Below the pieces are notes generated by a model. The model saw only the letters and a list, made by a program, of their open reading frames with translations. It had not been told where the DNA came from and searched no databases. From positions 1 through 27,369 of the forward strand of contig JASMCQ010000106.1 in assembly GCA_030753265.1 (NCBI GenBank): 27,369 bases of DNA. Reading direction: 5' to 3'. Numbering within the stretch: the stretch's first letter is position 1; every line of letters starts with the position of its first letter. The DNA is from Dehalococcoidia bacterium. GTDB taxonomy: Bacteria; Chloroflexota; Dehalococcoidia; UBA3495. This document shows, in pieces, positions 1 to 7,635 of this stretch. Made by a program: the position numbers and the translations under genes.

Positions 1-564
1 AAAAGCCGGGTGCTCTGGGGGGTCACGCTGGTCAAGGGGTTGCGGGGCATGGCGCTGGTGGGGCTGGTCACCATGCTGCCCCTCTACTTCGAAAACGACC
101 TGGCGCTGAGTTCGTTCAGCCGAGGGGTCCACATCGGGCTGCTGATAGCCATCGGATTGGTGGCCAAGCCGGTGGCGGGCTACGCCTCGGACCGGGTGGG
201 CCGAAAGCAGGTGCTGGTGCCGGGCCTGCTGTGGTCATGCGTCATCTGCCTTCTGATCATACCCTACGGCGACGGACTGGCGCTGACCGTCCTGGTCGCC
301 CTACTGGGCCTGTTTCTGTACCCGGATCAGCCGATACTGACGGCGGCAACCCTGGACATCGTGGGTACCGACGTTGCCTCCACCGCCCTCGGGATGATGG
401 CGTTCATCGGGTTCCTCCTCAGCGCGGTATCGGCGCTGATAGTCGGGGGATTGTATGAGACCTGGGGTGTCGACCCGGCGCTCTTCTACATCGCCACCCT
501 GTTTGCCCTGGCGGCTACCGTGTTTGGGCTAGTGCGATTGACCCCTATTGACCGAGGTCCATGA
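1..564 (+). CDS. MFS transporter, C-terminal half (5' truncated by window edge)
   Basis: The reading frame is open to base 1, so the visible ~187 residues are the end of a longer protein and the GTG at 10 need not be the start. The product has about six hydrophobic segments, matching the C-terminal six-helix bundle of a major facilitator superfamily permease in the inner membrane. A loop reading GYASDRVGRKQVLVPG fits the MFS signature GxxxDRxGRR/K between helices 8 and 9. It resembles the C-terminal half of the complete MFS gene at 12255-13457 (shared DRxxRKxVLVPG stretch), so the two look like members of one subfamily. Substrate cannot be told. It ends with TGA and converges on the minus-strand DUF4387 gene; no U-tailed terminator was seen in between. 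Confidence 0.85.
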   Translation, partial: KSRVLWGVTLVKGLRGMALVGLVTMLPLYFENDLALSSFSRGVHIGLLIAIGLVAKPVAGYASDRVGRKQVLVPGLLWSCVICLLIIPYGDGLALTVLVALLGLFLYPDQPILTAATLDIVGTDVASTALGMMAFIGFLLSAVSALIVGGLYETWGVDPALFYIATLFALAATVFGLVRLTPIDRGP

Positions 565-758
565 TTCGGGCCAATCGCGCATCATTCCCTGACTGAATCT
601 CACCTTCCCTCCCACCCGCCTCAAAACCTCTTTCCCGAGCAGGGTGAACCTTCTCATGAAGAATGGGCGGTCCGACGGGTTGATTCTGAGGGTGGCTGAG
701 AATCGCCGGAAGGCTGGGGACCGATTAGCAAATGGCGAGGACGCCGGTCCCTGACGCT

Positions 759-1076
759 TCAGGGAGCCCAGGGCACCTCGATCTCCAGGAGGGGCGCGTA
801 CTGCTGGCCCCCGAAGATGTCGCTGTCCTCCAGGTCTCCCGAGAACACCGGCCTGGGTATGCTGAACTTGATCGCCAGGGCGTTGTCACAGTTGAAGAAG
901 AGGACCTCTTCCTCCGGCTGCCGGTACATCCGGGCGACCAGCCCCTTGTTCAGCACCCCCGAGTCCCGGACCCGGGTGTAAACCTCCGGGTCATCGAACA
1001 TGATGTCAAAGGTCAGCACGAAGGGGCCGGCATTCTTGCTGCGCACCAGCTTGGTCACTTCCCAGAGCTTGGGCAT
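759..1076 (-). CDS. DUF4387 domain protein (AtuA-associated small protein)
   Basis: A 105-residue protein with the recognisable DUF4387 pattern: an N-terminal RSKNAGPFVLTFDIMFDDPE block, a central stretch ending in AIKFSIPRP, and a C-terminal GGQQYAPLLEIEVP block. DUF4387 proteins are usually encoded beside, or fused to, AtuA-family (DUF1446) proteins. Here the gene lies 68 bp downstream of an AtuA-family gene on the same strand, as expected for a two-gene operon. The ATG at 1076 is preceded by GGAGG at 8-nt spacing. A 7-bp inverted repeat (748-754/759-765) overlaps the stop codon but has no U tract. The biochemical role is unknown; a subunit or partner of the AtuA protein is inferred. Confidence 0.88.
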   Translation of the reverse strand: MPKLWEVTKLVRSKNAGPFVLTFDIMFDDPEVYTRVRDSGVLNKGLVARMYRQPEEEVLFFNCDNALAIKFSIPRPVFSGDLEDSDIFGGQQYAPLLEIEVPWAP

Positions 1077-1144
1077 AATCGAAACCTCCGATTACTGATC
1101 CCTGCGTGAATTGCTAAACATTGCCAGTGGCCGGGCAGGACCGG

Positions 1145-2515
1145 CTAGACCCGGACCAACTCGGTCGAGAACATTTCGTAGGGCGTTTCCGGCTCCACCA
1201 CGTGGTTCAAGTTGAAGCGGTGGACCGGGCCGCGGTTGAGCACGGCGGGGCTGTAGGGGTAGGCCAGGGCCGTGATCAGGCCGTGCCACTCGGGAACCGG
1301 GTTATGCACCGCCAGATGCTGGCAGCTGTCGGCGATGGAGGTGGCCAGGTCCTCGGTTGGAGCGGTTACCTCGATGAAGATGCACAGCTCGTGGGCCAAG
1401 TGGGTCGAGGGTTCCAGGGGCCCCATGGTGCCGTTGCGGCCGTACACCCGGAAGAACACGGAGTAGTCCCGGTCCATCTCCAGCCCGCCGAAGGCGTCCT
1501 GGATTCTGACGGCCAGCCGCTGCTTCAAGTTGTCGAGCCAGGAATCGACCTGCCGGATGATGATGGGGTCCCGGATGCTGCCGATAACCACGCTCTGGTA
1601 TCCCGCCAGCTCAACTCCCTCCAGTTTCACCGTGTAGGTTTTCGCCGGCACCCATCCGCAGCCCGAGACCTTCACCGCCCGGCCGGAAACCGCCTCGTAA
1701 CGGGCATCGGTGGTGTCGAGCATTCCAGAGGCTTCGTAGAGGTGAAAGGGGTCCGCGTTCTCGTACAGGGTGTGGGACGCCACGCTCTGCGGGGTGCACC
1801 AAAGCTCTTCACCGGGCGGTTCCACGATGAAGTGGTCCTTGCGGATGGTGGCGAACATGCAATCGGGGGCCCGGCGAATGGCGGCGCAGGCCGCGCCGCA
1901 TTCCAGGGTTTTGGCGGCGTGCCACACCGGGCCTTCGGCGAAACCGCGGGCCATGGGAATGGCGGCGAAGAGGGAGGTATCGCTGGACCGGCCGGCCAGG
2001 ACCACCTCGGCCCCCTCCTCCAGGATCTTGGCGATGGGCTCGGTCCCCATCATCCCCACGATGTGGACACTGTTGTTGATCACCTCGTCGTTGATGGGCG
2101 GCGCCGGTTGGAGGGCGTGAATCTTTCCGTCGGCCAGTTTGCCTTTGAGGTATTCCCGGTCCTGCTCGGAACGAATGATCCCCAGCCGAAATCTCAGGTC
2201 ATCCTCCCTGGCGATCTCGGTGATTACGTCCAACGTCCACTGGAGGTTGAGGTCCCCGCCGCCGGAGCCGGCGGAGCCGATGATCAGCGGGATCGCGGCC
2301 CGGCGGGCGGCCAGCAGCATCAATCTTATGTCGCGCTTCACCGCGGATTTGGGGAAGTGGCACTTCCCGGTGGCCAGGGCGTCGGGGCCTCCGTCGGTGG
2401 AGCCGGCATCACAGGCGATGAAGTGAGGCTCCCACTCCATGGCTCGGTGCAGGGACTTCTCCGCATAACCGGAGCCGAGCATACCAGTGGGCGCCAGGGC
2501 CCGAATCTCGTCCAC
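1145..2515 (-). CDS. AtuA-family protein (acyclic terpene utilization / DUF1446)
   Basis: A 456-residue cytoplasmic protein of the AtuA/DUF1446 family. Family hallmarks include the N-terminal glycine-rich region (GMLGSGYAEKSL), the CDAGSTDGGPDALATGK block, the IIGSAGSGGGD motif and a central VVLAGRSSDTSLFAA segment. AtuA was named from the Pseudomonas acyclic-terpene (citronellol/geraniol) cluster, but most members have no assigned reaction, so terpene use here is not established. The start is GTG at 2515, supported by AGGAGG six bases upstream. The DUF4387 gene follows 68 bp downstream, the usual pairing. A long plus-strand open frame over this gene is a GC-skew shadow. Confidence is high for the family and low for any substrate. 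Confidence 0.9.
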   Translation of the reverse strand: MDEIRALAPTGMLGSGYAEKSLHRAMEWEPHFIACDAGSTDGGPDALATGKCHFPKSAVKRDIRLMLLAARRAAIPLIIGSAGSGGGDLNLQWTLDVITEIAREDDLRFRLGIIRSEQDREYLKGKLADGKIHALQPAPPINDEVINNSVHIVGMMGTEPIAKILEEGAEVVLAGRSSDTSLFAAIPMARGFAEGPVWHAAKTLECGAACAAIRRAPDCMFATIRKDHFIVEPPGEELWCTPQSVASHTLYENADPFHLYEASGMLDTTDARYEAVSGRAVKVSGCGWVPAKTYTVKLEGVELAGYQSVVIGSIRDPIIIRQVDSWLDNLKQRLAVRIQDAFGGLEMDRDYSVFFRVYGRNGTMGPLEPSTHLAHELCIFIEVTAPTEDLATSIADSCQHLAVHNPVPEWHGLITALAYPYSPAVLNRGPVHRFNLNHVVEPETPYEMFSTELVRV

Positions 2516-2697
2516 GGCGGACCTCCTCTGGGAAGAGTGGGGCCTGGGAATCCAGCGGTTATCGTGACGCTCGCGGGCCCGGCCGACGGCCCCTTGAACT
2601 GGAGGTTACTTCGAGGCCGTGGGGGTGTCAAGGATGGCTGGTAAGTGGAGCGGGCACACCGGCCAGGGCCGGGGATGCCGGGAGGGGTAGCGCCGGT

Positions 2698-3705
2698 TCA
2701 GCCGGGCCCCCAAACCTTTTCAAATAGCTTGAGCCAGTTCCCGCCCAGTACCTTGGTCACATCTTCCGTCCGGTACCCTCTTTTGAGCAGCGCTCCCGCG
2801 ACGTTTGACAGCTTGTCCGGCGTCTCCATGCCCTGGGGATGGACCATGGGATCGGGGTAGGTAACCGGGCGCTCCCGGAACTTGGTCCCTTGTTGGGCGT
2901 ACAACCAGCGGAAGAACGCCGCCGGTTGGTCCTGGGTATAGTCAGTTCCAATCCCCACGTGATCAATGCCAACCCTCTCGACCAGGTCGTCGATGGCGTC
3001 GACGTAGTCCTCAAGGGTAGACTCGAAGGTCTTGGGAAGGAAGGGCGGGAACGCGTTGGCGCCGATGACGCCTCCCCGCTCCGCGATCAGCTTCAGGGCG
3101 TCATCGGTCTTGTTGCGCACGTGCTTGTAGAAGCTCCGGGCGTTGGAATGGGTGCAGGACACGGGCTTTTCCGACCGCTCGGCGGCGTCGAGGGTAGTGC
3201 GGTCTCCCACGTGAGACAGGTCGATCAGGATGCCCAAGCGGTTCATTTCCTTGACGGCGTCCAACCCGAAATTGCTCAGGCCGTCGTCGGTGCGTTCCAG
3301 GCAACCGTTGCCCAGCAGGTTGCGCTCGTTGTAGGTAATCTGGATTATCCTCACGCCCAGGGCGTGAAACAGGGCAAGCCGGTTCAGGTCATTCCCGATG
3401 GGCGAGGTATTCTGCCACCCCAATATGACGCCGGTCTTGCCTTCCTTCTTCGCCCGGGTGATGTCCTCCACCGACTTCGCCTGGAGGAGAACATCGCCGT
3501 ACTCTTCGAAACGGTGTATCCAGGCCGTGATGTTGTCCATCGTCTCCTGGAAGCCTTCCCAAACGGCGCAGGTGGCATTGATGGCGGTGACGGCGCCGGC
3601 GTGCAGGCTGCGGTAAACGGCTGGGCTGTCCCATTGGCTCACGTTCAGCCCGTCGATGACGATCGCCTCGTCGTAGGTTCGCTGCGCGGATTCGGCTTTC
3701 TCCAT
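2698..3705 (-). CDS. Peptidase M19 (membrane dipeptidase)-like protein with altered metal site
   Basis: About 335 residues with the TIM-barrel plan of renal/membrane dipeptidases. Recognisable are the LIDLSHVG motif (first metal-ligand His), CTHSNAR (second His) and GIGTDYTQ (catalytic Asp). In canonical members the first strand carries a metal-binding HxD; here the equivalent VIDGLNVSQW has no His or Asp pair. The bridging Glu region reads ILGWQNTS, with Gln where Glu is expected. This matches, from memory, a divergent bacterial subfamily carrying IDGL and GxQN motifs whose substrates are not established. No signal peptide is evident, so it is probably cytoplasmic. GTG (3708) and ATG (3705) are adjacent; AAGGAG lies 5 or 8 nt upstream, and ATG was chosen. 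Confidence 0.85.
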   Translation of the reverse strand: MEKAESAQRTYDEAIVIDGLNVSQWDSPAVYRSLHAGAVTAINATCAVWEGFQETMDNITAWIHRFEEYGDVLLQAKSVEDITRAKKEGKTGVILGWQNTSPIGNDLNRLALFHALGVRIIQITYNERNLLGNGCLERTDDGLSNFGLDAVKEMNRLGILIDLSHVGDRTTLDAAERSEKPVSCTHSNARSFYKHVRNKTDDALKLIAERGGVIGANAFPPFLPKTFESTLEDYVDAIDDLVERVGIDHVGIGTDYTQDQPAAFFRWLYAQQGTKFRERPVTYPDPMVHPQGMETPDKLSNVAGALLKRGYRTEDVTKVLGGNWLKLFEKVWGPG

Positions 3706-3708
3706 CAC

Positions 3709-4217
3709 TGGCGCTCCTTGCCAAAGAGTGTTCCGCCATCGCGGGCGCCGCCAGATATCACTCGGGGAATAGCCCGCGGGCTGAAGCTGGGACTTTCAGG
3801 TTGGTTCAGGGGTGCGGCACCGGTTTTGGATGGACTGGTTGAGCAGAATGGGGGCGAATCCCGGCATCTTGGCGCCGGGACCCGCGGGTCCCATGCTAAC
3901 CTCATGCAAGTGCTTTGGCAACAAGGTGTCCCGGGCGCTGCGCTCAAGCGGTATCAGGGCGCTATTGGGCAAATCAGAGGCTGGTGTCGTGAAGTAGCGG
4001 CGGATTTCAAAACGGCCTGACACCTCTGGTGGTGCTCCTTGAGACCGGGCGGCCTGAAGACCGCAAGGCCGGACCGCCTTTCAGTCAATCTGGAGTGTCG
4101 ATGTCTCGGCCGGTCCTTTCTAGCGAAGTCCACCCAAAAGGGCAGGTCAGGGTGCGGACCTCCCCGGTACCGGCCCGGGCAGCGTCACGTCCGGATGGCG
4201 CCCGCGGGCGGTGAGGC
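3709..4217. other. Intergenic stretch; possible short minus-strand ORF only
   Basis: About 500 bp separate the M19 gene from the next gene upstream. A 75-codon minus-strand frame (4023 to 3796, GTG start with AAGGAG 11 nt upstream) is open but resembles nothing I recognise and has low-complexity content, so it is not called as a gene. A perfect 16-bp GC palindrome (GGGACCCGCGGGTCCC) sits at 3877-3892 inside that frame. No convincing promoter, tRNA or terminator was found. Confidence 0.4.
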
Positions 4218-4646
4218 CTACCGCCGCGGCTTGCCCCGCAGCAAAGGCTCCATGGTGCGAATCAACTCCGATACTTTGCAGGAGACCTCGACCAGGAAGT
4301 CGTCATCAAGAGGTTGCAACGGTAGGGTCTCGTGGACCCGGGTCCAGCCCCGGCCCCATTCCTCGAATTCCATGCCGGCTCCCAGCGAGGACTGGATGTC
4401 CTCCCGGTGCCGGCTCAGCAGCTCCAGGTGGCGCAGGTTACTCTCGGTTGCGCCCTCGAAGTGGAGCCCCAACTCCACCTGCCCCCTTCGCTTCTGGACC
4501 CACACTTCGTAGTGGACGGTGGGGTTTTGGTAGTGAAGCTTTATCAGGGTTGTCGACGGGCCGGTTACGTCGAACCCGCTCAGCCCCGGTGGCAGTTGCT
4601 GGCGGATCAGGTCAGCCAGGGTTTCAAGGAACTCTCTGGTTTTCAC
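4218..4646 (-). CDS. Hypothetical protein
   Basis: An unrecognised protein of about 142 residues. From the GTG chosen here it begins VKTREFLETLADLIRQQLPPGL, then shows alternating strand-like segments (HYEVWVQKRRGQVELGLHFEG) and a helical, acidic middle (SNLRHLELLSRHREDIQSSL). No signal peptide or membrane segment is visible, so it is probably soluble. The frame runs upstream to 4820, but that part encodes Pro/Arg-rich sequence over the 15-bp tandem repeats and over the end of the nitroreductase gene, so a start near 4646 is preferred. AGGGAGG lies about 13 nt upstream of this GTG, a long spacing, so the exact start is uncertain. It lies on the same strand, 94 bp downstream of the nitroreductase gene. 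Confidence 0.65.
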   Translation of the reverse strand: MKTREFLETLADLIRQQLPPGLSGFDVTGPSTTLIKLHYQNPTVHYEVWVQKRRGQVELGLHFEGATESNLRHLELLSRHREDIQSSLGAGMEFEEWGRGWTRVHETLPLQPLDDDFLVEVSCKVSELIRTMEPLLRGKPRR

Positions 4647-4667
4647 GTCGAGTGGCCAGCCTCCCTT

Positions 4668-4712
4668 AAAACACCGGGCCGGAAAACACCGGGCCGGAGA
4701 ATGCCGGGCCGG
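4668..4712. repeat. 15-bp tandem repeat, three copies
   Basis: Units at 4668-4682 and 4683-4697 are identical (AAAACACCGGGCCGG); the third at 4698-4712 differs at its left end (AGAATGCCGGGCCGG). The array lies between the nitroreductase stop and the start of the hypothetical gene. Simple slippage is the likely origin. Confidence 0.85.
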
Positions 4713-4740
4713 GCAGATTGGACCGGGCAACCGGCACCGC

Positions 4741-5364
4741 TCACCGGGCCGCCGCGCCCCAATGGTCATACGAGCTGACCTCGGAGAGGGGCTTGCGCTG
4801 CGCCGGGCCGAAGGAGCCAAGGGGATAGCCCAGGGGAATGCAATAGACGACCTGGACCGTGCTGGGAATCCCGAACAGCCCGTGCACCCGCTCTTCCACC
4901 TGGGGGTGCAGCGTGGTGATGGTTCCCCCGATTCCCAGTGCCCGTGCCGCCAGGAGCAGGTTCTGGGCCGCCGGAATGGTGGAACCCGCGGGTCCCGGCC
5001 CTCGGCTGGTGGCGCACAGCAGGACGATGACCGGGGCTGCTCCGATCTCGTTGGAAAGCCTCATGGCCGATCTCTTCGAATTCTTGCCCGGCGGAATATC
5101 CTCGGGGCCGTTGATCCCCTCGTCCTTTCGCTTGGCCCACCACGCCTCGCGATAGAGGACGCCCAGCTGGGCCCGCAGGTCCGGGTCTCTCACCACCAGG
5201 AAATGCCACGGCTGGGTGTTGCTCCCGCTCGGGGCCCTGGTTGCCGCCTCAAGAATGTCCTGTAGGTCGGCATCGGAGATCGGGACGGCCCTCATGCGCC
5301 GGATCGCTCGTTGCGTGAATATGGCTTCCCCCAACGGCATTGATAGGCGGCTCGCCGTGGTCAT
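4741..5364 (-). CDS. Nitroreductase family protein (FMN-dependent)
   Basis: A 207-residue protein of the nitroreductase/FMN reductase fold. The N-terminal FTQRAIRRMRAVPISDADLQDILEAATRAPSGSNTQPWHFLVV region carries the family's Arg-rich FMN-phosphate site and the APSGxNxQPW block. The C-terminal ALGIGGTITTL and IPLGYPLG segments fit the second FMN-contacting region. Such enzymes act as cytoplasmic dimers that pass NAD(P)H electrons via FMN to nitroaromatics, quinones or enones; the substrate here is unknown. The ATG at 5364 follows AGGAGG at a good distance. It transcribes away from the UGSC operon, leaving about 260 bp between the two start codons. Confidence 0.93.
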   Translation of the reverse strand: MTTASRLSMPLGEAIFTQRAIRRMRAVPISDADLQDILEAATRAPSGSNTQPWHFLVVRDPDLRAQLGVLYREAWWAKRKDEGINGPEDIPPGKNSKRSAMRLSNEIGAAPVIVLLCATSRGPGPAGSTIPAAQNLLLAARALGIGGTITTLHPQVEERVHGLFGIPSTVQVVYCIPLGYPLGSFGPAQRKPLSEVSSYDHWGAAAR

Positions 5365-5537
5365 GTTCTGTCCTCCTAGCTTGGTGCGGGAATACTCCCG
5401 CTATGGCTTCGGCCCAGCCGGGTCCGCCGGGTCCGGTCGATGCCCGTGACGCTCAAAGTGTAATTCGGCCCCCGCTCCCGGTCAACGGCGGCGGAAAGAC
5501 CGGCCGGGTTGACGGGGCCGGCCCGTGGGAACAGCCC

Positions 5538-5567
5538 TTGACAGGGACAAATGAGGCGCTCTACCCT
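5538..5567 (+). promoter_or_regulatory. Candidate sigma70-type promoter for the UGSC gene
   Basis: A perfect -35 hexamer TTGACA (5538-5543), an 18-bp spacer and a weaker -10 TACCCT (5562-5567) lie 60 bp upstream of the UGSC start codon. The position fits, but the -10 matches the consensus at only three of six positions. Confidence 0.5.
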
Positions 5568-5626
5568 AGCTTAACCGGGCGGCGCCACGGACCGGGCCGG
5601 CCCGTAGGTTAGGTAGGAGGGCGACC

Positions 5627-6187
5627 ATGAAGGTGTTGCTGCCGAACACCACGTTCCTCAACGACATTACCAAGATGGCTCCCAGGCCTTCTTCGTTGAA
5701 CGAGAAGGTTGTGGGATTTCTGGATGGGTGGGGTTGCCGCCGTGAGGACGGCACCTTCGGGATGTACCCGCTCATGGAGGAGATGCGCCAATTGCTGGAG
5801 GAGCGGTACGAGTTGGGGGGCCACATCTGGTTCCACAAACCGAACATCTCCAAGGTGGCGCCTCCGGAGCAGATGCAGGCCCTGATCGAACAGGCCGACG
5901 TGATAATCAACGGGCAGTGCGCTTGAGGCTCTTGCACTTCGGCGTCCGTGCGCGACGCCATCGATCTGGAGCAGCAAGGCAAGCCCACCGTCACCGTTAC
6001 CCACGACAAGTTCGAGCGGGCCGCCCGGGCCCATGCCAAGAGCTTGGGAATGCCGGACCTTAATCTCTTGATCGAACCGGCCCCCAAGGGGGGCAACATC
6101 TCCACCGATGTCAGGGACATCGCCGAGGCCAACCTGGACCTGGTCATCCGGGCGTTGACATCGTCGGAAGAAAGCGAGATCCAGTAG
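5627..6187 (+). CDS. UGSC-family selenoprotein (in-frame UGA read as selenocysteine)
   Basis: A frame of 187 codons interrupted only by TGA at 5924-5926. Both halves belong together: the frame resumes without shift as GSCTSASVRDAIDLEQQGKPTVTVTHDKF, and the UGA codes position 100 of a U-G-S-C motif, the signature after which the UGSC (seleno)protein family is named. Sec100 and Cys103 form a UxxC redox-type pair, with another Cys at position 98. A hairpin suited to a bacterial SECIS element begins 15 nt after the UGA. The expected product has 186 residues and no signal peptide. The start ATG follows GGAGG, and a TTGACA-type promoter lies upstream. Gene finders would split this into 5627-5926 and 5948-6187. 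The reaction is unknown; a thiol/selenol redox role is inferred. SelA, SelB, SelD and tRNA-Sec are not in this window, so decoding rests on the rest of the genome. Confidence 0.88.
5941..5959 (+). promoter_or_regulatory. Candidate bacterial SECIS hairpin
   Basis: A six-bp stem GGCGTC (5941-5946) / GACGCC (5954-5959) closes a 7-nt loop CGTGCGC with G at the second loop position. The loop starts 21 nt after the UGA, within the usual distance for bacterial SECIS elements, which lie inside the coding region just after the UGA and bind SelB. Stem and spacing are read directly; function is inferred. Confidence 0.7.
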
Positions 6188-6215
6188 ACTTGACTCTTCA
6201 CCGGGACTTTCACTG

Positions 6216-7310
6216 ATGGCTGAGCGCTATTCGTCGCCCGCCGCGGACATCACCGACTACTGGGAGTTCTTCGAGCTGGCCCTGAGCCGGGGCTGGACCG
6301 ACGGCCTGCCCGTCTGTCTTCCGACGGAGGACCGGGTCGGCGCCGCCATCGAGTACCTGGGCCGCGACCCCCAGGAATCCCTCGGCGTCATCGAGCCCCA
6401 AAAGGGGGTCGCCACCGTCGAGCAGGTGGCCATCAACTGCGTAATGGCCGGGTGCACCCCCCAGATGGCGCCGGTGGTCATCACCGCCATCGAGGCCATG
6501 CTGGAGCCGGAGTTCAGCCTCCACGGCGTCCAATCAACCACCAACCCTTGCGCCCCCCTGGTCATCGTCAACGGTCCCATTGCCCGCGACCTGGGATTCA
6601 ACGTCCAAGAGGGGGCCTTCGGGGGCGGGTCCCACGCCAACGCAGCCATCGGCCGGGCGGTTCGTCTGGTGCTGTGGAACATCGGCGGCGGCATTCCGGG
6701 GATCACGGACATGTGCACCCAAGGCAGCCCAGCCAAATTCGCATTCTGCGTGGCGGAGAACGAAGCGGCCAGCCCCTGGACACTGCTGCATGAAGAGCGG
6801 GCCGGCCTGGACCGGGACCAGAACGCGGTGACGGTCTTCGCCTGCCAGGCCCCGGACCCCGTGTTCGTGCCGGGCAACACGGACCGCATCCTGAAGCTGC
6901 TGGCCTACTCCCTGCCCACGGTGGGCATCAACATGTTCCACACGGCGGGACAATACCTGATATCGTTCAGCGGCAAGGTGGCCCAGGAGTTGGACCGGGG
7001 CGGCTACTCCAAGGAAGCCCTGAAGGAGTGGCTCTGGAAGTACGCCGGGTACAACGTGGGGTGGCTGAAGCGCAGCGGGATATTGGAGGAGGGGGAGGGC
7101 CACATGTACTACTGGGGCCATGGCGTGGCGGACCCGCCCAACCTGTCCAATCTCCCTGACGATGCGATCGTCCCCATGGTGGAGACGCCGCAGGACATCC
7201 ACATCGCCGTGGTGGGAGGCGAGTCCCAGTGGTGGGCCGGCCTCTCCGCCGGGTGGGGGTCCTACGGCGGGTATGCCGTCACCAGGGTGATCGAGGTACC
7301 GGGCAACTAG
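6216..7310 (+). CDS. Conserved protein of unknown function, partner of the UGSC selenoprotein
   Basis: A 364-residue soluble protein encoded 28 bp after the UGSC stop codon on the same strand, with no obvious Shine-Dalgarno sequence, which suggests translational coupling. I recognise no named domain. Visible features are an N-terminal WEFFELALSRGWTDGLPVCLPTEDRV segment, a cysteine pair C75-x4-C80 in NCVMAGCTPQM, a glycine-rich GAFGGGSHANAAIGRAVRLV stretch, and a Trp/Gly-rich C-terminus (GGESQWWAGLSAGWGSYGG). Cys34, Cys75 and Cys80 could take part in thiol chemistry with the UxxC neighbour, but that is inference. Candidate roles are a catalytic or substrate-binding partner of the selenoprotein. 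Confidence is high that it is a gene and low for function. Confidence 0.85.
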   Translation: MAERYSSPAADITDYWEFFELALSRGWTDGLPVCLPTEDRVGAAIEYLGRDPQESLGVIEPQKGVATVEQVAINCVMAGCTPQMAPVVITAIEAMLEPEFSLHGVQSTTNPCAPLVIVNGPIARDLGFNVQEGAFGGGSHANAAIGRAVRLVLWNIGGGIPGITDMCTQGSPAKFAFCVAENEAASPWTLLHEERAGLDRDQNAVTVFACQAPDPVFVPGNTDRILKLLAYSLPTVGINMFHTAGQYLISFSGKVAQELDRGGYSKEALKEWLWKYAGYNVGWLKRSGILEEGEGHMYYWGHGVADPPNLSNLPDDAIVPMVETPQDIHIAVVGGESQWWAGLSAGWGSYGGYAVTRVIEVPGN

Positions 7311-7635
7311 CCGGCTGCCGCCTCCGCACCATCGCTCCTCCGGTCGGGCCTGCCTCGCCCCGGTAGTCTCGTGTTCCGCCCGCCGCCGGCCGGAAGTGGC
7401 GAACCTGACTTCACGGCATCTCCCGAACCGCCTCACCTTCTCCGCCGCGCCGCCGATGCCTCACGCCGAAGCCGCTACCTGGCGGTAGCAGGGGCCCGGC
7501 CGTCTGATTACCAAAGGGATGACTTGCTGGGAAAATCAAATCCTAGTTGGTAGACTGGGCGTCGAGGGCGACCCCGAGGCCAAGCGCGGGTAAGATTTTC
7601 TATGCTTCTCTTATATGCTTCGAGGAGGGGGAACT
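7311..7635. other. Intergenic stretch upstream of the alcohol dehydrogenase
   Basis: The stretch holds a short hairpin, GCTACC/GGTAGC with a TGGC loop (7474-7489), and an AT-richer tract from about 7540 that may contain the promoter of the next gene. No hexamer pair was good enough to call, and no coding sequence is supported. Confidence 0.5.

Noticed and set aside
1121..2644. 507-codon plus-strand open frame over the AtuA gene
   Set aside because: Its translation is Gly/Val/His-rich shadow sequence without any domain, while the minus frame has clear AtuA motifs and a strong ribosome binding site.
2839..4020. 393-codon plus-strand open frame over the M19 gene
   Set aside because: It mirrors the minus-strand dipeptidase codon bias; the minus frame carries recognisable M19 motifs.
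3796..4023. 75-codon minus-strand ORF with a possible ribosome binding site
   Set aside because: No recognisable motif, long ribosome-site spacing and a GC palindrome within it; noted only as an intergenic feature.
5627..5926. Stand-alone 99-residue protein, or pseudogene broken by TGA
   Set aside because: The downstream frame continues in phase as the rest of a UGSC-family protein and the TGA falls exactly at the family's U position.
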